A DNA stretch of 64,000 bases from Bacteroidales bacterium (lineage in GTDB: Bacteria; Bacteroidota; Bacteroidia; Bacteroidales; UBA10428): the NCBI GenBank assembly GCA_016928305.1, contig JAFGKY010000115.1, positions 1 to 64,000 of the forward strand, given 5' to 3'. Position numbers and translations under genes: made by a program. The notes beneath the pieces were generated by a model that was not told where the DNA came from, ran no database searches, and saw only the letters and a program-made list of their open reading frames with translations. Numbering within the stretch: the first letter of the stretch is position 1; the number at the start of each line of letters is the position of its first letter. This document shows positions 49,365 to 59,186 of this stretch, piece by piece.

Positions 49365-50705
49365 TCATACAATAACAGCCGGGTTTTTTGGTAAAGTAAA
49401 GCTGAATTTTGTCCATACTCCGAGTTCACTGCTGACCCATATGCTGCCCTTATGATTATCGATAATTTGCTTAACAATGGAAAGACCCAGACCGGATCCG
49501 GCTTTTATGTCTTTCGGAACATTGGTTCCACGGTAAAACTCATCAAAGACTTTTGACAGTTCTTCCTTTGGTATACCGATTCCGGAATCCGAGATTTCTG
49601 TAAATATTGTGTCATGTTGATCCCTTACTGTTAATGCAATATGCCCATCAGGGGGAGTGTATTTGACAGCATTCAACAACAGATTTGAATATAACTCCTC
49701 TAATGCCAGCGGATTTCCGGTAACATTATGAATAGTATTATCTATGTAAATATTAAAATCAATTGATTTATCACCGGCAAGGATACGGACCGGAGTAATA
49801 ACTTTATTCAGCAGGTCTTTAAATGAGAATTCCTCAAATTCACTATCATGTTTGAGTCTTTTTCTGGTCAGATTCAGCAAGTTTTTAACAAAGGATGTAA
49901 GTAATTCGGTTCGTTCATAAGCGCGATTGGCAAATTCTTCCTGAACTTCATTCAGAGGACCCGCTATTTTGGTTCGGATTACATCTATGCAGCTTAGGAT
50001 TGCTGCAACATGACCTTTAATATCGTGCGTTACACGAAGGACATATTCATTCTTCAGCTTATCCTTGTTTTCCAGTTCCTGATTGGATTTAACATACGTT
50101 TCTTCGCTTTTTATTGACCTGTAAATGATCATATGTGAAAGGCTTACCAGAATAATGGATGTACAGGTAAAAACAAATCCTGTACCCAAAACATACAATA
50201 CATTCTTGTACAGGCCCTCGGGGACAAATCCATCCAGGTGATAATGCGGAATGATGGAGAAACATTCAAGCAGCGCCAGTAAGCTTACCAGTATTAATGC
50301 ATAGGCAACGTAAAGATAACTTTCAAGTGTTGAAAATATTGAGCTTGCGATGATCATATGAAAGAAATAAAAGAGAACTACCGGATTTTCTATTCCTCCG
50401 GAGAAATGAAGAATCAGGGTCAGCACTATCAGGTCGGTTATGATCTGGAAATGAATTTCCTGTTTGATTTTTACGATTACCTTGCTGCTTTCTTTCTGTG
50501 TGATTCGTCTTAATATAACTGTATGAAGCACATTGAGTATAAAAAGTATAATAGTAAGGATATATACCTGTGTTTCCTGGATAGATAGATGAAAAAAATG
50601 TTTGATAATAAGATTTGAAGCAACCAGAATAATCACGGCAAACCACCGGATTCTGATGAACCATTTGATAAAGTGTATATGTGCAGGAATCAGTTTTATT
50701 TCCAT
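49365..50705 (-). CDS. Membrane sensor histidine kinase
   Basis: 446 residues. About six membrane helices in the first 195 residues (no large periplasmic domain), a short coiled coil, then the H-box RVTHDIKGHVAAIL (H227) and HATPase domain with N box NLLLNAVKYTPPDG, G1 DSGIGIPKEE, F box FDEFYRG and G2 GSGLGLSIVKQ. The transmembrane sensor part probably senses a membrane or redox signal. The receiver-only regulator gene lies 57 bp upstream, and the pair sits at the end of the hydrogenase/Hdr locus, so redox or H2 control is a reasonable guess. Confidence 0.9.
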   Translation of the reverse strand: MEIKLIPAHIHFIKWFIRIRWFAVIILVASNLIIKHFFHLSIQETQVYILTIILFILNVLHTVILRRITQKESSKVIVKIKQEIHFQIITDLIVLTLILHFSGGIENPVVLFYFFHMIIASSIFSTLESYLYVAYALILVSLLALLECFSIIPHYHLDGFVPEGLYKNVLYVLGTGFVFTCTSIILVSLSHMIIYRSIKSEETYVKSNQELENKDKLKNEYVLRVTHDIKGHVAAILSCIDVIRTKIAGPLNEVQEEFANRAYERTELLTSFVKNLLNLTRKRLKHDSEFEEFSFKDLLNKVITPVRILAGDKSIDFNIYIDNTIHNVTGNPLALEELYSNLLLNAVKYTPPDGHIALTVRDQHDTIFTEISDSGIGIPKEELSKVFDEFYRGTNVPKDIKAGSGLGLSIVKQIIDNHKGSIWVSSELGVWTKFSFTLPKNPAVIV

Positions 50706-50762
50706 GGAATAGTTTGTTTTTTAGTATGATTCATAAAACATCAATAGGTCAGATTGGTATGA

Positions 50763-51188
50763 TCAGTTTAACAAATTGTTACGGTTCCCGGTGCTGTTGC
50801 CCCCTTTTAGCATCTGGCCGATCAGTTCCACCAGTATACGAGGGTCAATAGGCTTGTCCTGCAGACTGACATTCGGAAACAGTTGTTCATCGTCCAATGC
50901 TGATAACAAACTGGTTCCTATCTGATCTCTCATACCCGTAAGCAAGATAACCGGCATTTCTTTATACTCGGGGTCGTGTTTGATCAAGCACAGCATTTCA
51001 TATCCTTCAAGTTTTGTGCTCATCATAACATCAAGTATCAATAAATCGGGTTTATCATTTTTAAGTTTTATGAATCCGTCTTTACCTTCATTACAGGTTA
51101 CGACATCAAACCCAAAGCTTTCAAGAATTACCTGGAATGAGCGGAGCAGGTCTTCATCATCGTCGATCAACAGGACCTTTTTTTTCAT
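50763..51188 (-). CDS. Receiver-only response regulator
   Basis: 141 residues from MKKKVLLIDDDED. A single receiver domain: acidic D9, D10 and D11, phosphorylatable D53 (LLILDVMM), Thr in LLTGM and Lys in LQDKPID. No output domain, so it must pass on phosphate or act by protein contact. Between the Hdr operon and the sensor kinase. A second receiver-only protein is at 59187. Such proteins often accompany HdrA loci in anaerobes. Confidence 0.9.
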   Translation of the reverse strand: MKKKVLLIDDDEDLLRSFQVILESFGFDVVTCNEGKDGFIKLKNDKPDLLILDVMMSTKLEGYEMLCLIKHDPEYKEMPVILLTGMRDQIGTSLLSALDDEQLFPNVSLQDKPIDPRILVELIGQMLKGGNSTGNRNNLLN

Positions 51189-51307
51189 ATTCTGGATAAA
51201 AGATAACAGACACATTCATGGAATGCAAACATCATCTTGTATAATTTCCCGGTGAACAACGGTAATAATATTGTCGTTTATAATTTCTAAAACGTTGTAT
51301 CGGTTTC

Positions 51308-53035
51308 TCAGAATAAGCCATCTATCTGTGCGAGTACCTGCTTATCAGTAAAGTGTCTTCCCTTGATTGCTGATGAGGGGCAGGCTGCGACACAAACGCC
51401 ACATGCTTTGCATAAAGCACTGATGATGTAACTCCGGCCCTTTTCCTCATCGAATTCAATGGCACTGTATGGGCACAACTGGTTACAGAATCTGCAGCCG
51501 GAGCATTTATCTTCAATGACTTCTGAATACACCGCATCAACCTCTATTTTACCTTTTGCTATTCTTGCCAGCACACGCGCTGCCGCAGCCCTGGCTTGTG
51601 CAACTGTATCCGGAATATCTTTCGGGGCAACACAGGTTCCTGCAATAAAAATGCCATCTGTTGTAGTAGCCACAGGTTCAAGCTTCGGATGGCTCTCTAT
51701 GAACCAACCGTCTTTATCCTGGCTGATGTTAACGATACGGGCTATTTCGTGTGAATCTTCACGGGCCTCCATTCCTACCATAAGTATAACCAGGTCAGCC
51801 GGTATTTCAATAATTTCTCCTGACAGCTTTTCATTGACTTCTATAAGCATTTCACAGTCATCTTTCGGTGAAGCCTTGTGAATAACCGGCCTGTCATCTT
51901 TTTCATACATCAGGAACAAGGTCTTGGCTTCGGATGAACGACGGTAGAAGTCCTCATGACCCTTTCCAAATGCATGCATATCAATATAAACATCGGAAAT
52001 GTAACAAGAAGGATTTGCCGATTTGATCTCGTGAACATATTTTAATGCAGTCATACAGCATACCCTGGAGCAATAGGTGTGAAACTCCTGGCTCCGGCTT
52101 CCGACACAGTGAATGATAGCAACATACCTGGGTGTTTTACCCTCTTTTGTTTCGATGCGTCCTGCACGGATCATCTTTTCCAGTTCAAAGGATGTGATTA
52201 CGTTCGGTAATTTCCCGTATCCATAATGGACGATGCGTGATGCATCAAATTCCTTATATCCTGTGCATACCAAGACATTTCCTATATCCACTTCAGCCGG
52301 TTTATTCATTTTAGCCGGTTGCCCGTTTTGTGGGGCTATGGTAGCCTTGAAATTCCCAATATATCCGCTAAGGTTTGCTAATTTTGAATTAAGGTACACA
52401 TTGACCAGTTTGTGGTTCATAACACGTGTCACACGTTCTGTAATGAGGTCACGGGCAGAATAAAGATAAGGTGCTGTAAGATCGACGCGTGCAAGGTTAC
52501 CTCCCAAATGATCATCCTTTTCGATCAGATAAACTGGATTACCGGCATCTGCCAGCTCCAGGGCAGCTGTCATACCGGCAATACCACCGCCTATGACCAG
52601 CAAATTAGGACACATGTCTACCGACATGCTTTCCAACGCTTCATGAAGTTCAACACGACGTATGGCAGCATAAACAAGAGCTTTTGCCTTTTCTGTGGCC
52701 TCTTTGGTGTCTTTATGAACCCAGCTGCACTGTTCGCGTATATTAGCCATCTCAAGCAGATACTGGTTGAGGCCGGCCGATCTCAATGCACTCCGGAATG
52801 TCCGCTCATGCATATTCGGACTGCAGGCTGCAACCACCACCCTGTCAAGCTGATTGTCCTTAATATCCTTGCTGATCATCTCCTGCCCGGGATTGGAGCA
52901 CATATATTTATAAGTTTTGGCGAGAACAACATTGGGAAGACCTGATGCGTAGCTGGCTACAGCTTCAACATCAACCACTTTCGCGATATTGGTTCCGCAC
53001 ATACAAATGTATACGCCAATTCTGCAATTATTCAT
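51308..53035 (-). CDS. HdrA-like FAD/Fe-S flavoprotein (C-terminal ferredoxin type)
   Basis: 575 residues. N-terminal Cys segment (YICMCGTN, YMCSNPGQ), GGGIAG at 149-154 for FAD, the conserved SRVCCMTALKYVHEIK (Cys ligands of the HdrA cluster), and two C-terminal [4Fe-4S] motifs CSGCRFCNQLCPY and CKACGVCVAACPS. Part of heterodisulfide-reductase-like and Qmo complexes in which flavin-based electron bifurcation or electron splitting takes place. Last gene of the hydrogenase operon after the QmoC-like gene (11-bp gap). The C-terminal ferredoxin could receive or donate low-potential electrons. Confidence 0.9.
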   Translation of the reverse strand: MNNCRIGVYICMCGTNIAKVVDVEAVASYASGLPNVVLAKTYKYMCSNPGQEMISKDIKDNQLDRVVVAACSPNMHERTFRSALRSAGLNQYLLEMANIREQCSWVHKDTKEATEKAKALVYAAIRRVELHEALESMSVDMCPNLLVIGGGIAGMTAALELADAGNPVYLIEKDDHLGGNLARVDLTAPYLYSARDLITERVTRVMNHKLVNVYLNSKLANLSGYIGNFKATIAPQNGQPAKMNKPAEVDIGNVLVCTGYKEFDASRIVHYGYGKLPNVITSFELEKMIRAGRIETKEGKTPRYVAIIHCVGSRSQEFHTYCSRVCCMTALKYVHEIKSANPSCYISDVYIDMHAFGKGHEDFYRRSSEAKTLFLMYEKDDRPVIHKASPKDDCEMLIEVNEKLSGEIIEIPADLVILMVGMEAREDSHEIARIVNISQDKDGWFIESHPKLEPVATTTDGIFIAGTCVAPKDIPDTVAQARAAAARVLARIAKGKIEVDAVYSEVIEDKCSGCRFCNQLCPYSAIEFDEEKGRSYIISALCKACGVCVAACPSSAIKGRHFTDKQVLAQIDGLF

Positions 53036-53046
53036 AGCTTCCTTTT

Positions 53047-54204
53047 TTATTTAATAGTGACCGGAGAAGCGTCCGTGATCAATTCCTGCCGTAATAAGGC
53101 ATCTTTCCGGATAGCTGCCAGATACATGGCAAGCGGCCGGTAAATAAGGTGTGCCCATTTGCTGAAAGGCATTCTGAGCAACCAGGGTACGACGCACATT
53201 AAATGGATGATGTAAGTGATATTCGCCCATTCAATAAATCCGGTTCGGTGAAAAATATGTTGTGTGATCCCTGTTAAAACGATGAGAAATAATAAAACCA
53301 CAAAGACCCAATCGGTGCCGTGCGATTTTTTATATTGGACATAATTTTTCTTCAGACGGTTTCGGATAAAGTATACAGTACCGGTAATCAGTCCGATGCT
53401 TGCCAGGTACCCAAAAATATGAACGGACCAGCGAATTGCAGGTCCTGACTGCAACTTTTCGATATATACCATTACCAGTACCAGCATAGTAACATATCCC
53501 AGCATAAGCCCAAGATGGATGAACCAGGGCATATAAAAAGGGTGTTCTCGTTTTTTTTCGCATTCGGAATATCGTTTCTGGGTGAAAAAATGCCACGGAA
53601 GCTGGTATAATTCCTTTACATAAAGCCACCATGGTACGTGGAATGTTGTTCCTTTAACCATTACCAGATACCACATGTGAATGGCATTTATCAGCAGAAT
53701 GATTGCCAGCAGGAATCCAACTGTCAGGTCAAACTTGTGAATAAAAGGACTTGGCAGGAAAGCTCCCGGACCATCATAGATATGAATGCTGCCACCGGAA
53801 AATCCATAATATAGCATGAACAATCCCGTAAGTAAGGCGATAGCCAGAATGGCAAGGACTTCGGTGACCCTTGATTTAAAAAACTGCCGGGCAATGCCGG
53901 TAAAATCATAACGGGAAATTAGCCACCGGCGAAGGCTCATCATGGTTTCACCCGGATCTGCCTCCCGCGGACATTGCTCTGAGCATTGACCACAGTAATA
54001 ACATAGCCAGGGCTCCAGTGTGGTTTCAATTTTTTTCTCCAGTCCCATTTGCAGCAAGCGCATTGACTTGCGCGGAAATTTATACACCTCATCGGCATGG
54101 GGACACACTGTTGAGCAATCGCCACACTGATAACATAGTTGTACATCTTCGGCACCAAAACGGTCCAGTACATCAATAAAGGTAGGATTTACTCTTATTG
54201 CCAT
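53047..54204 (-). CDS. HdrC-HdrE fusion, QmoC-like membrane subunit
   Basis: 385 residues from MAIRVNPTFID, directed by a strong AAGGAGG ribosome site. The N-terminal 90 residues hold two [4Fe-4S] motifs (CYQCGDCSTVCPH at C24-C34, CYYCGQCSEQCPR at C68-C78). About six membrane helices follow, with His in HLGLMLGY, SVHIFGY, TQHIFHR, YIIHLM and KWAHLIYRP, spaced like heme ligands of NarI/HdrE-type cytochromes b. This is the layout of QmoC, which links HdrA-like flavoproteins to the quinone pool. Reading continues from the HdrA gene 10 bp upstream. Confidence 0.88.
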   Translation of the reverse strand: MAIRVNPTFIDVLDRFGAEDVQLCYQCGDCSTVCPHADEVYKFPRKSMRLLQMGLEKKIETTLEPWLCYYCGQCSEQCPREADPGETMMSLRRWLISRYDFTGIARQFFKSRVTEVLAILAIALLTGLFMLYYGFSGGSIHIYDGPGAFLPSPFIHKFDLTVGFLLAIILLINAIHMWYLVMVKGTTFHVPWWLYVKELYQLPWHFFTQKRYSECEKKREHPFYMPWFIHLGLMLGYVTMLVLVMVYIEKLQSGPAIRWSVHIFGYLASIGLITGTVYFIRNRLKKNYVQYKKSHGTDWVFVVLLFLIVLTGITQHIFHRTGFIEWANITYIIHLMCVVPWLLRMPFSKWAHLIYRPLAMYLAAIRKDALLRQELITDASPVTIK

Positions 54205-54207
54205 ATT

Positions 54208-54216
54208 GACCTCCTT
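54208..54216 (-). promoter_or_regulatory. Strong Shine-Dalgarno before the QmoC-like gene
   Basis: AAGGAGGTC, five bases from the ATG at 54204. Strong SD sites are rare in Bacteroidota, and this one supports the chosen start over the ORF that begins 17 codons earlier. Confidence 0.7.
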
Positions 54217-56017
54217 AGATCGTATGAATACTTTTTGCTCTTGCCTCAATTTCACTGAGAGAAAGGCTGCTCATATGCCCGATACCTTTTCCGCTGGTAA
54301 GGCTGCGCAAAACTCCTGCAGCTACAGCCGAAGCCTGGGCTACTGTATCGGGAATGTCTTTGGGAGATTGACACATTCCTGCCACATAAATACCACCTTT
54401 ATCCGTATCGGTGGGACTTCCATTATAATCAAGTTCAGAAAACCAGCCATCAGGATCCCTAAAAATACCTAACATCCTACTTAGTTCTTCTGTGCCGGGA
54501 GCAGGTATCAGACCAACAGCCAGCACAACCATATCTACCTTGAATTTAACCAATTTATCATTGAAGATATCCTCACCGTTCACGATCATTTGTCCGTTAT
54601 CCATTTCAACAGAAGCTGAATGTCCGCGTACAACATAGGTGCCTTCATGTTTGATCCGTTCTGCAAACTCCTCATAACCTTTTCCGAAAGCTCTCATATC
54701 GATATAAAACTCATATACGTTAACATTAGGGATTTTTTCCTTGATCAGATGAGCGAATTTCAGGGAATACATGCAACAGACACGGGAACAGTAAGGATTA
54801 TATTTTTTATTTCTTGATCCTACACAATGAATAAGTGCAACACTTCTCGGGGGAATGCCTTCAGGTGAAAATATCCATTCATCCTGTTTTGTTTTTTTAT
54901 TGAATACTTTTGTTCTTGTGACAATTCTTCCCCCTGTAGTACCCGAAGCATTGGTAAGGCGTTCAAATTCAAGCGAAGTCAATACATTGGGGTAGACCCC
55001 ATATCCGTATTGCTCAATCTTACTCACATCCAGAAGCTCATACCCTGTTGCCAGAATAATGTTGCCGACCTCGATATCCAGTGTTCGATCCGTTTCATCG
55101 AGGTTTATACATTCTTTAGGACATTTTTTCATGCACACTCCGCATCTTTTACCTTCACTCTGGACATAGATGCAATTCTTTTCGTCTACCAGGTATGCAT
55201 TGGGAACTGCTTGAGGAAAAGGAATATAAATTGCTTTGCGTAAGGAAATTCCTGCATCGAATTCACTGGCTACCTTAACCGGACATACATCAGCACATTG
55301 ATTGCAGGCAACACAGGAATTTACATCAACACGTCGTGCAGTTTGCCGGATCTTTACCCGGTATGATCCGGGTTTACCGGTGACTGCAATTACTTTTGAT
55401 TTGGTTAAAAGACGTATCATCTCGTGCTGTCCCACGGAAACCATTTTTGGTGTCAGAATACATGCAGCACAATCCAGTGTGGGAAACGTTTTGTCAAACA
55501 TGGCCATATGACCACCTATTGTTCCGCTCTGCTCCACCAGGTAAACCTGCTTACCTGCATTGGCTATTTCAAGTGAAGCCTGAATACCGGCTATACCACC
55601 CCCGATAATCAGGGTTGCGTGGTTGACCGGATTTCCGCCCGGTATGGCGGCAAGTGAGAACGGGACACCCATGGTGGCACAGGCAATGATGGCTTTGGCG
55701 CGATCCTGTGCATTTTCACCTCTGGCACCATGTTCCTGGAAAGAAGCTAACCGTATTTCATTTGTGTTGCCACCTGCCATAGCCATTGCTTTTGTAAAAA
55801 CAGGTTTAAAGTAGCCGGGCATGTCACCTGCTATGACAATCCTTTCCAGGTTGTTTGCCTGAATCAGGCCGCAAATTCTGTTTGCATCAGGATGTGGTCG
55901 TAATCCCAGAATCTCAACTGTCTCAACTTCAGGAAGGTTTGCTGTATACTTGGCGATGGCATCCAGGTTAAGATTCCCTCTGTCTTCCATCTGACAAAAA
56001 AATACTCCTGTCCTCAT
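54215..56017 (-). CDS. HdrA-like FAD/Fe-S flavoprotein (long type)
   Basis: 600 residues. GGGIAG at 139-144 binds FAD; the linker TLDCAACILTPKM (C183, C186) and SCVACNQCADVCPV (C235-C245) bind clusters, followed by GKRCGVCMKKCPKECI and the HdrA signature NPYCSRVCCMYSLKFAHLI. Unlike the second HdrA in this operon it carries its extra clusters in the middle rather than at the C-terminus. It resembles HdrA of methanogen MvhADG-HdrABC and QmoB-type subunits. First Hdr gene after the hydrogenase; contact with MvhD is likely. Confidence 0.9.
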   Translation of the reverse strand: MRTGVFFCQMEDRGNLNLDAIAKYTANLPEVETVEILGLRPHPDANRICGLIQANNLERIVIAGDMPGYFKPVFTKAMAMAGGNTNEIRLASFQEHGARGENAQDRAKAIIACATMGVPFSLAAIPGGNPVNHATLIIGGGIAGIQASLEIANAGKQVYLVEQSGTIGGHMAMFDKTFPTLDCAACILTPKMVSVGQHEMIRLLTKSKVIAVTGKPGSYRVKIRQTARRVDVNSCVACNQCADVCPVKVASEFDAGISLRKAIYIPFPQAVPNAYLVDEKNCIYVQSEGKRCGVCMKKCPKECINLDETDRTLDIEVGNIILATGYELLDVSKIEQYGYGVYPNVLTSLEFERLTNASGTTGGRIVTRTKVFNKKTKQDEWIFSPEGIPPRSVALIHCVGSRNKKYNPYCSRVCCMYSLKFAHLIKEKIPNVNVYEFYIDMRAFGKGYEEFAERIKHEGTYVVRGHSASVEMDNGQMIVNGEDIFNDKLVKFKVDMVVLAVGLIPAPGTEELSRMLGIFRDPDGWFSELDYNGSPTDTDKGGIYVAGMCQSPKDIPDTVAQASAVAAGVLRSLTSGKGIGHMSSLSLSEIEARAKSIHTI

Positions 56018-56021
56018 GGTT

Positions 56022-56027
56022 CCTCCT
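56022..56027 (-). promoter_or_regulatory. Strong Shine-Dalgarno before the long HdrA gene
   Basis: AGGAGG on the minus strand, 4 bases before the ATG at 56017. Unusual for a Bacteroidota gene; the next gene in the operon has a similar site. Confidence 0.6.
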
Positions 56028-56067
56028 GTTTTGATAATATAAGATATCGTTTGCCTTTTTCAGGCAA

Positions 56068-57531
56068 TTAATTCCTTACCACACGCTGCAGCAATTCGCC
56101 ATTGGCTTCCCGAATTTCAAGGGTCATTGGCATTTGCCCGGGAAGACAATGGGTTGCACAGGAAAGACAAGGATCATAAGCCCTGAAAGCCATTTCAATC
56201 ATATTCAATACGCCCTCGGTAACCTCACTTCCTTTTTTAATCAATCCCTCAGCAGCTTTTTTAATTGACATGCTTATGGCCGCGTTGTTATTTGTTGTAC
56301 CGACAATGATGTTGACTTTCGTTACAATTCCCTTGTCATCGGTCCAGTAATGATGAGTGAGCGTACCTCTTTGTGCCTCTACGATACCCACACCTTCACC
56401 CGGAATCTGCCCCAGTGGTGCACGCAAGTCTTTACCAATAATATCAGGATCTTCAGCAAGTTCAAGGCAACGTTCGGAAGCATATAACAATTCTACAAGC
56501 CGTGCCCAGTGCATGGCGAGTGTTGCGTGAACAGGTTTACCTCCAAGTGTGTTGTACATGCGTTCGTATTCCTTTTGTGCCTGAGGTGTTGCCATGCCGT
56601 CAGATGCATTTAGCCTTGATAGGGGCGTGGCATGGTATACACCGGAATTTTGCCCGTCGACAAATCCGTGCCATCCGATCTTTTTAAGGAACGGAAATTT
56701 AAGGTAACTCCAGGGTTCCACACGTTCGGCCACATAATCAAGATACTCGTCCGGAGCGTACTTACATAGCTCCTTACCTAATGTATCTACCACCCTCACT
56801 TTTCCATCATAGAAGTTGACCTTGTTGTTCATATCCACTAGACCCATCGAGTGAAGTTTCAGGGAATACGGCCCGTTGAGGATAATATCAACATATTGGC
56901 TGTTGTTCAGCACAACATCCTGGAAAAGATTCAGGGTGAACTTAGAAAATTCAATGAAACCTTTTGCTTTATGAATGATATCGTCACGTTCCTGTTCGGA
57001 TAGTCCCCTTCTCACGCCGCCGGGGATGTTCATTACAACAAAGGTCTGGTGACCTCCCAGCAGGGCTTGTATCTCTTGTGCGATACGACGTTGCTTAATG
57101 ACTTCCATCCCGATTTCCCTGCCGACTTTTTCAATCACACCCAGGATATTTCTTTTATTCGCAGGTGCATCCGGACCAACAACAAAGTCGGGCGCAGCAA
57201 GTGCATAAAAATGAGCGATATGACTATGCACAAAATGTGCCATATAGAAAAGTTCCCTTAATTTTTTTGCAGTGGGTGGCGGTTCGACGCCAAACACAAC
57301 ATCTACAGCCTTACCCGATGCCATATGATGACATCCCGGACATACACCGCATATCTTTGCCACAATTGCAGGAAGCTCTTCAACAGGTCTGCCTTCGCAG
57401 AATTTTTCAAAACCCCTGAGCTCGGGCACCTGAAAATATACGTTATCGACTTCTCCGTCGTCGTTCAGGAAAATCTCAATTTTACCGTGGCCCTCAAGCC
57501 TTGTGATCGGGTCAATCGTGATCCTTTTCAT
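56068..57531 (-). CDS. [NiFe] hydrogenase large subunit (MvhA-like, group 3c type)
   Basis: 487 residues. Ni-Fe ligands are in the L1 motif KICGVCPGCHH (C61, C64, H68) and L2 motif DPCLSCATH (C455, C458, H461). A 26-residue tail (CLPGQMPMTLEIREANGELL...) follows H461 and is probably removed by the protease at 48900. The order mvhD-mvhG-mvhA-hdrA resembles the cytosolic F420-non-reducing Mvh hydrogenase of methanogens; the enzyme oxidises or produces H2 for the Hdr complex. Overlaps mvhG by 4 nt. Confidence 0.95.
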   Translation of the reverse strand: MKRITIDPITRLEGHGKIEIFLNDDGEVDNVYFQVPELRGFEKFCEGRPVEELPAIVAKICGVCPGCHHMASGKAVDVVFGVEPPPTAKKLRELFYMAHFVHSHIAHFYALAAPDFVVGPDAPANKRNILGVIEKVGREIGMEVIKQRRIAQEIQALLGGHQTFVVMNIPGGVRRGLSEQERDDIIHKAKGFIEFSKFTLNLFQDVVLNNSQYVDIILNGPYSLKLHSMGLVDMNNKVNFYDGKVRVVDTLGKELCKYAPDEYLDYVAERVEPWSYLKFPFLKKIGWHGFVDGQNSGVYHATPLSRLNASDGMATPQAQKEYERMYNTLGGKPVHATLAMHWARLVELLYASERCLELAEDPDIIGKDLRAPLGQIPGEGVGIVEAQRGTLTHHYWTDDKGIVTKVNIIVGTTNNNAAISMSIKKAAEGLIKKGSEVTEGVLNMIEMAFRAYDPCLSCATHCLPGQMPMTLEIREANGELLQRVVRN

Positions 57532-58502
57532 AATAATTTTCTTCTTATTAATGCAACAGGCAGACTAAAGCGATAAAAAAATCCTGCCGGGTCAACAATG
57601 TCTTCAAGAACTCTCTTGATATTCTCTGCTTCCTTTTCATCAACTATGCTGGCAATTGTTGACATCATTTTGGCACCGGGATCCGTTATATCGGAAGGGG
57701 GACCATAACATCCACGGCAGGGAGCGTTACCTTTGATGCATCGATATCCGCACCCGGAGCGCGTTGCAGGACCCATGCATAAAATCCCCTGTTCCATAAA
57801 GCAGGTCTCTCCATCATCCTGGATTTCCCATGGACGGTAAAACTTCTTAACATGCTTGTTTTCTGTTTTTTTCCGGATACATTCATCACATTGCGCTTTA
57901 TTTCCCGCTCCGATAACAGATCCTTTAGGTGGAAGCTCAGCCCCGCTGACTATGGCTGTAAAAACCTCGAGAAGTCTTTCGGTTTGCGGAGGACAACCGG
58001 GAATAGAATAATCCACGTCCACAACCTGCGACAGCGAACGAACATCATTATAAAATACCGGTATAGTAAGTTGACCTTCCTTTACCGTGTATTCAGAAAG
58101 TGGTCTGGAATTTTCAGGATTTATAACCGATTCACTTTCTTCATAAACCCTGCGGAAAATATCTTCACGGGTGGAAAAGTTGGCCAATCCCGGAATGCCA
58201 CCGAGATGCGCGCAACTGCCGTAGGCAATAAGTAATTTGCTTTTCTTCCGCAGGAGTTTGGCCAAATGTTCATTTTCGCTATTCCTGACCGCTCCGTTGT
58301 AAAGCATGATATCAATAAAATTATCGGGCATCGCTTCCACATCCTTGTATTTTGTGTCAAGTGCTATTGGCCAGAATACCAGATCGGCTGCTGCTGTTAT
58401 ATCGAAAAGCTTTTCATGCACGTCAAGTACGGATACGCAGCATCCCCCGCAAGCAGCTGCCCAGTATACCGCAAGGTTGAGTTTTGGCTTTGATTCTTCC
58501 AT
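57528..58502 (-). CDS. [NiFe] hydrogenase small subunit (MvhG-like)
   Basis: 324 residues. WAAACGGCCVSVLD (C18, C21, proximal cluster), YGSCAHLGGIPG, SIPGCPPQTERLLE and a Cys-rich C-terminal half (CDECIRKK, GILCMGPATRSGCGYRCIKGNAPCRGCYGPP) supply the ligands of three [4Fe-4S] clusters. It lacks a Tat signal, so the enzyme is cytosolic. Overlap with mvhA, 15-bp gap after mvhD. Confidence 0.93.
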   Translation of the reverse strand: MEESKPKLNLAVYWAAACGGCCVSVLDVHEKLFDITAAADLVFWPIALDTKYKDVEAMPDNFIDIMLYNGAVRNSENEHLAKLLRKKSKLLIAYGSCAHLGGIPGLANFSTREDIFRRVYEESESVINPENSRPLSEYTVKEGQLTIPVFYNDVRSLSQVVDVDYSIPGCPPQTERLLEVFTAIVSGAELPPKGSVIGAGNKAQCDECIRKKTENKHVKKFYRPWEIQDDGETCFMEQGILCMGPATRSGCGYRCIKGNAPCRGCYGPPSDITDPGAKMMSTIASIVDEKEAENIKRVLEDIVDPAGFFYRFSLPVALIRRKLL

Positions 58503-58517
58503 GATGTTTGACTTATC

Positions 58518-58943
58518 TTATGTTAAAACATTCATGGTTTCCTTAATCTTACAGGGGCCAAGGTCTGTAATCGTTTCCGTAAAGCTGTTGATCAGATCGG
58601 CAAATTGCTTACCCTCGCTGGCACTGATCCATTCCAGTTTTAATCTCTCTGTTTCAATACCCATCTGCGTAATGTATTTCTGCAGTAACAGAAACCGCCG
58701 AAGACAACGGTAATTTCCTTCCTGATAATGGCAGTCCCCCGGATGACATCCGCATACAAGCACACCATCAGCTCCTTTTACAAATGCTCTCAACACGAAT
58801 GTGGGTTCAATCCTGCCTGAACACATCACTCTGACAGTTCGGACATTGGCCTTATATTCCATCCTGGAAGTTCCGGCCAGATCTGCACCGGTATATGAAC
58901 ACCAATTACAGAGAAAAGCGATAATCCTGGGATTAAATTCCAT
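58518..58943 (-). CDS. MvhD-like hydrogenase iron-sulfur protein
   Basis: 141 residues. Family motifs are PRIIAFLCNWCSYTGADLAGTSRM (about 5-28), VRVMCSGRIEP, VCGCHPGDCHYQEGNY; the Cys residues bind one [2Fe-2S] cluster. MvhD links the hydrogenase to HdrA in methanogens, a role also expected here because it heads an operon of mvhG, mvhA and two hdrA genes. No TAnnTTTG box of good quality was found upstream (a TAGGTTTT at 58963-58971 is the nearest). Confidence 0.92.
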   Translation of the reverse strand: MEFNPRIIAFLCNWCSYTGADLAGTSRMEYKANVRTVRVMCSGRIEPTFVLRAFVKGADGVLVCGCHPGDCHYQEGNYRCLRRFLLLQKYITQMGIETERLKLEWISASEGKQFADLINSFTETITDLGPCKIKETMNVLT

Positions 58944-59186
58944 ATGGCTTTCACTTTATAAGAAAAACCTATTTCACCGTGAATATCAGATTTAAGATAG
59001 GTAAAAAACAGATTCAAGTCAAGCTGTTTAACATTTCATTTCATTATGTCTGAATAAAATACGCGAAAAGAAGCGAAAACAAAAATCCGTTGATACGTTT
59101 AACAAGGAAAAATAACCTGTTATTTTGTTATGATTGACGATACCGCCAGGTAAATCGTCCCGGTACCAGTTTGGTATGACCTGCTG

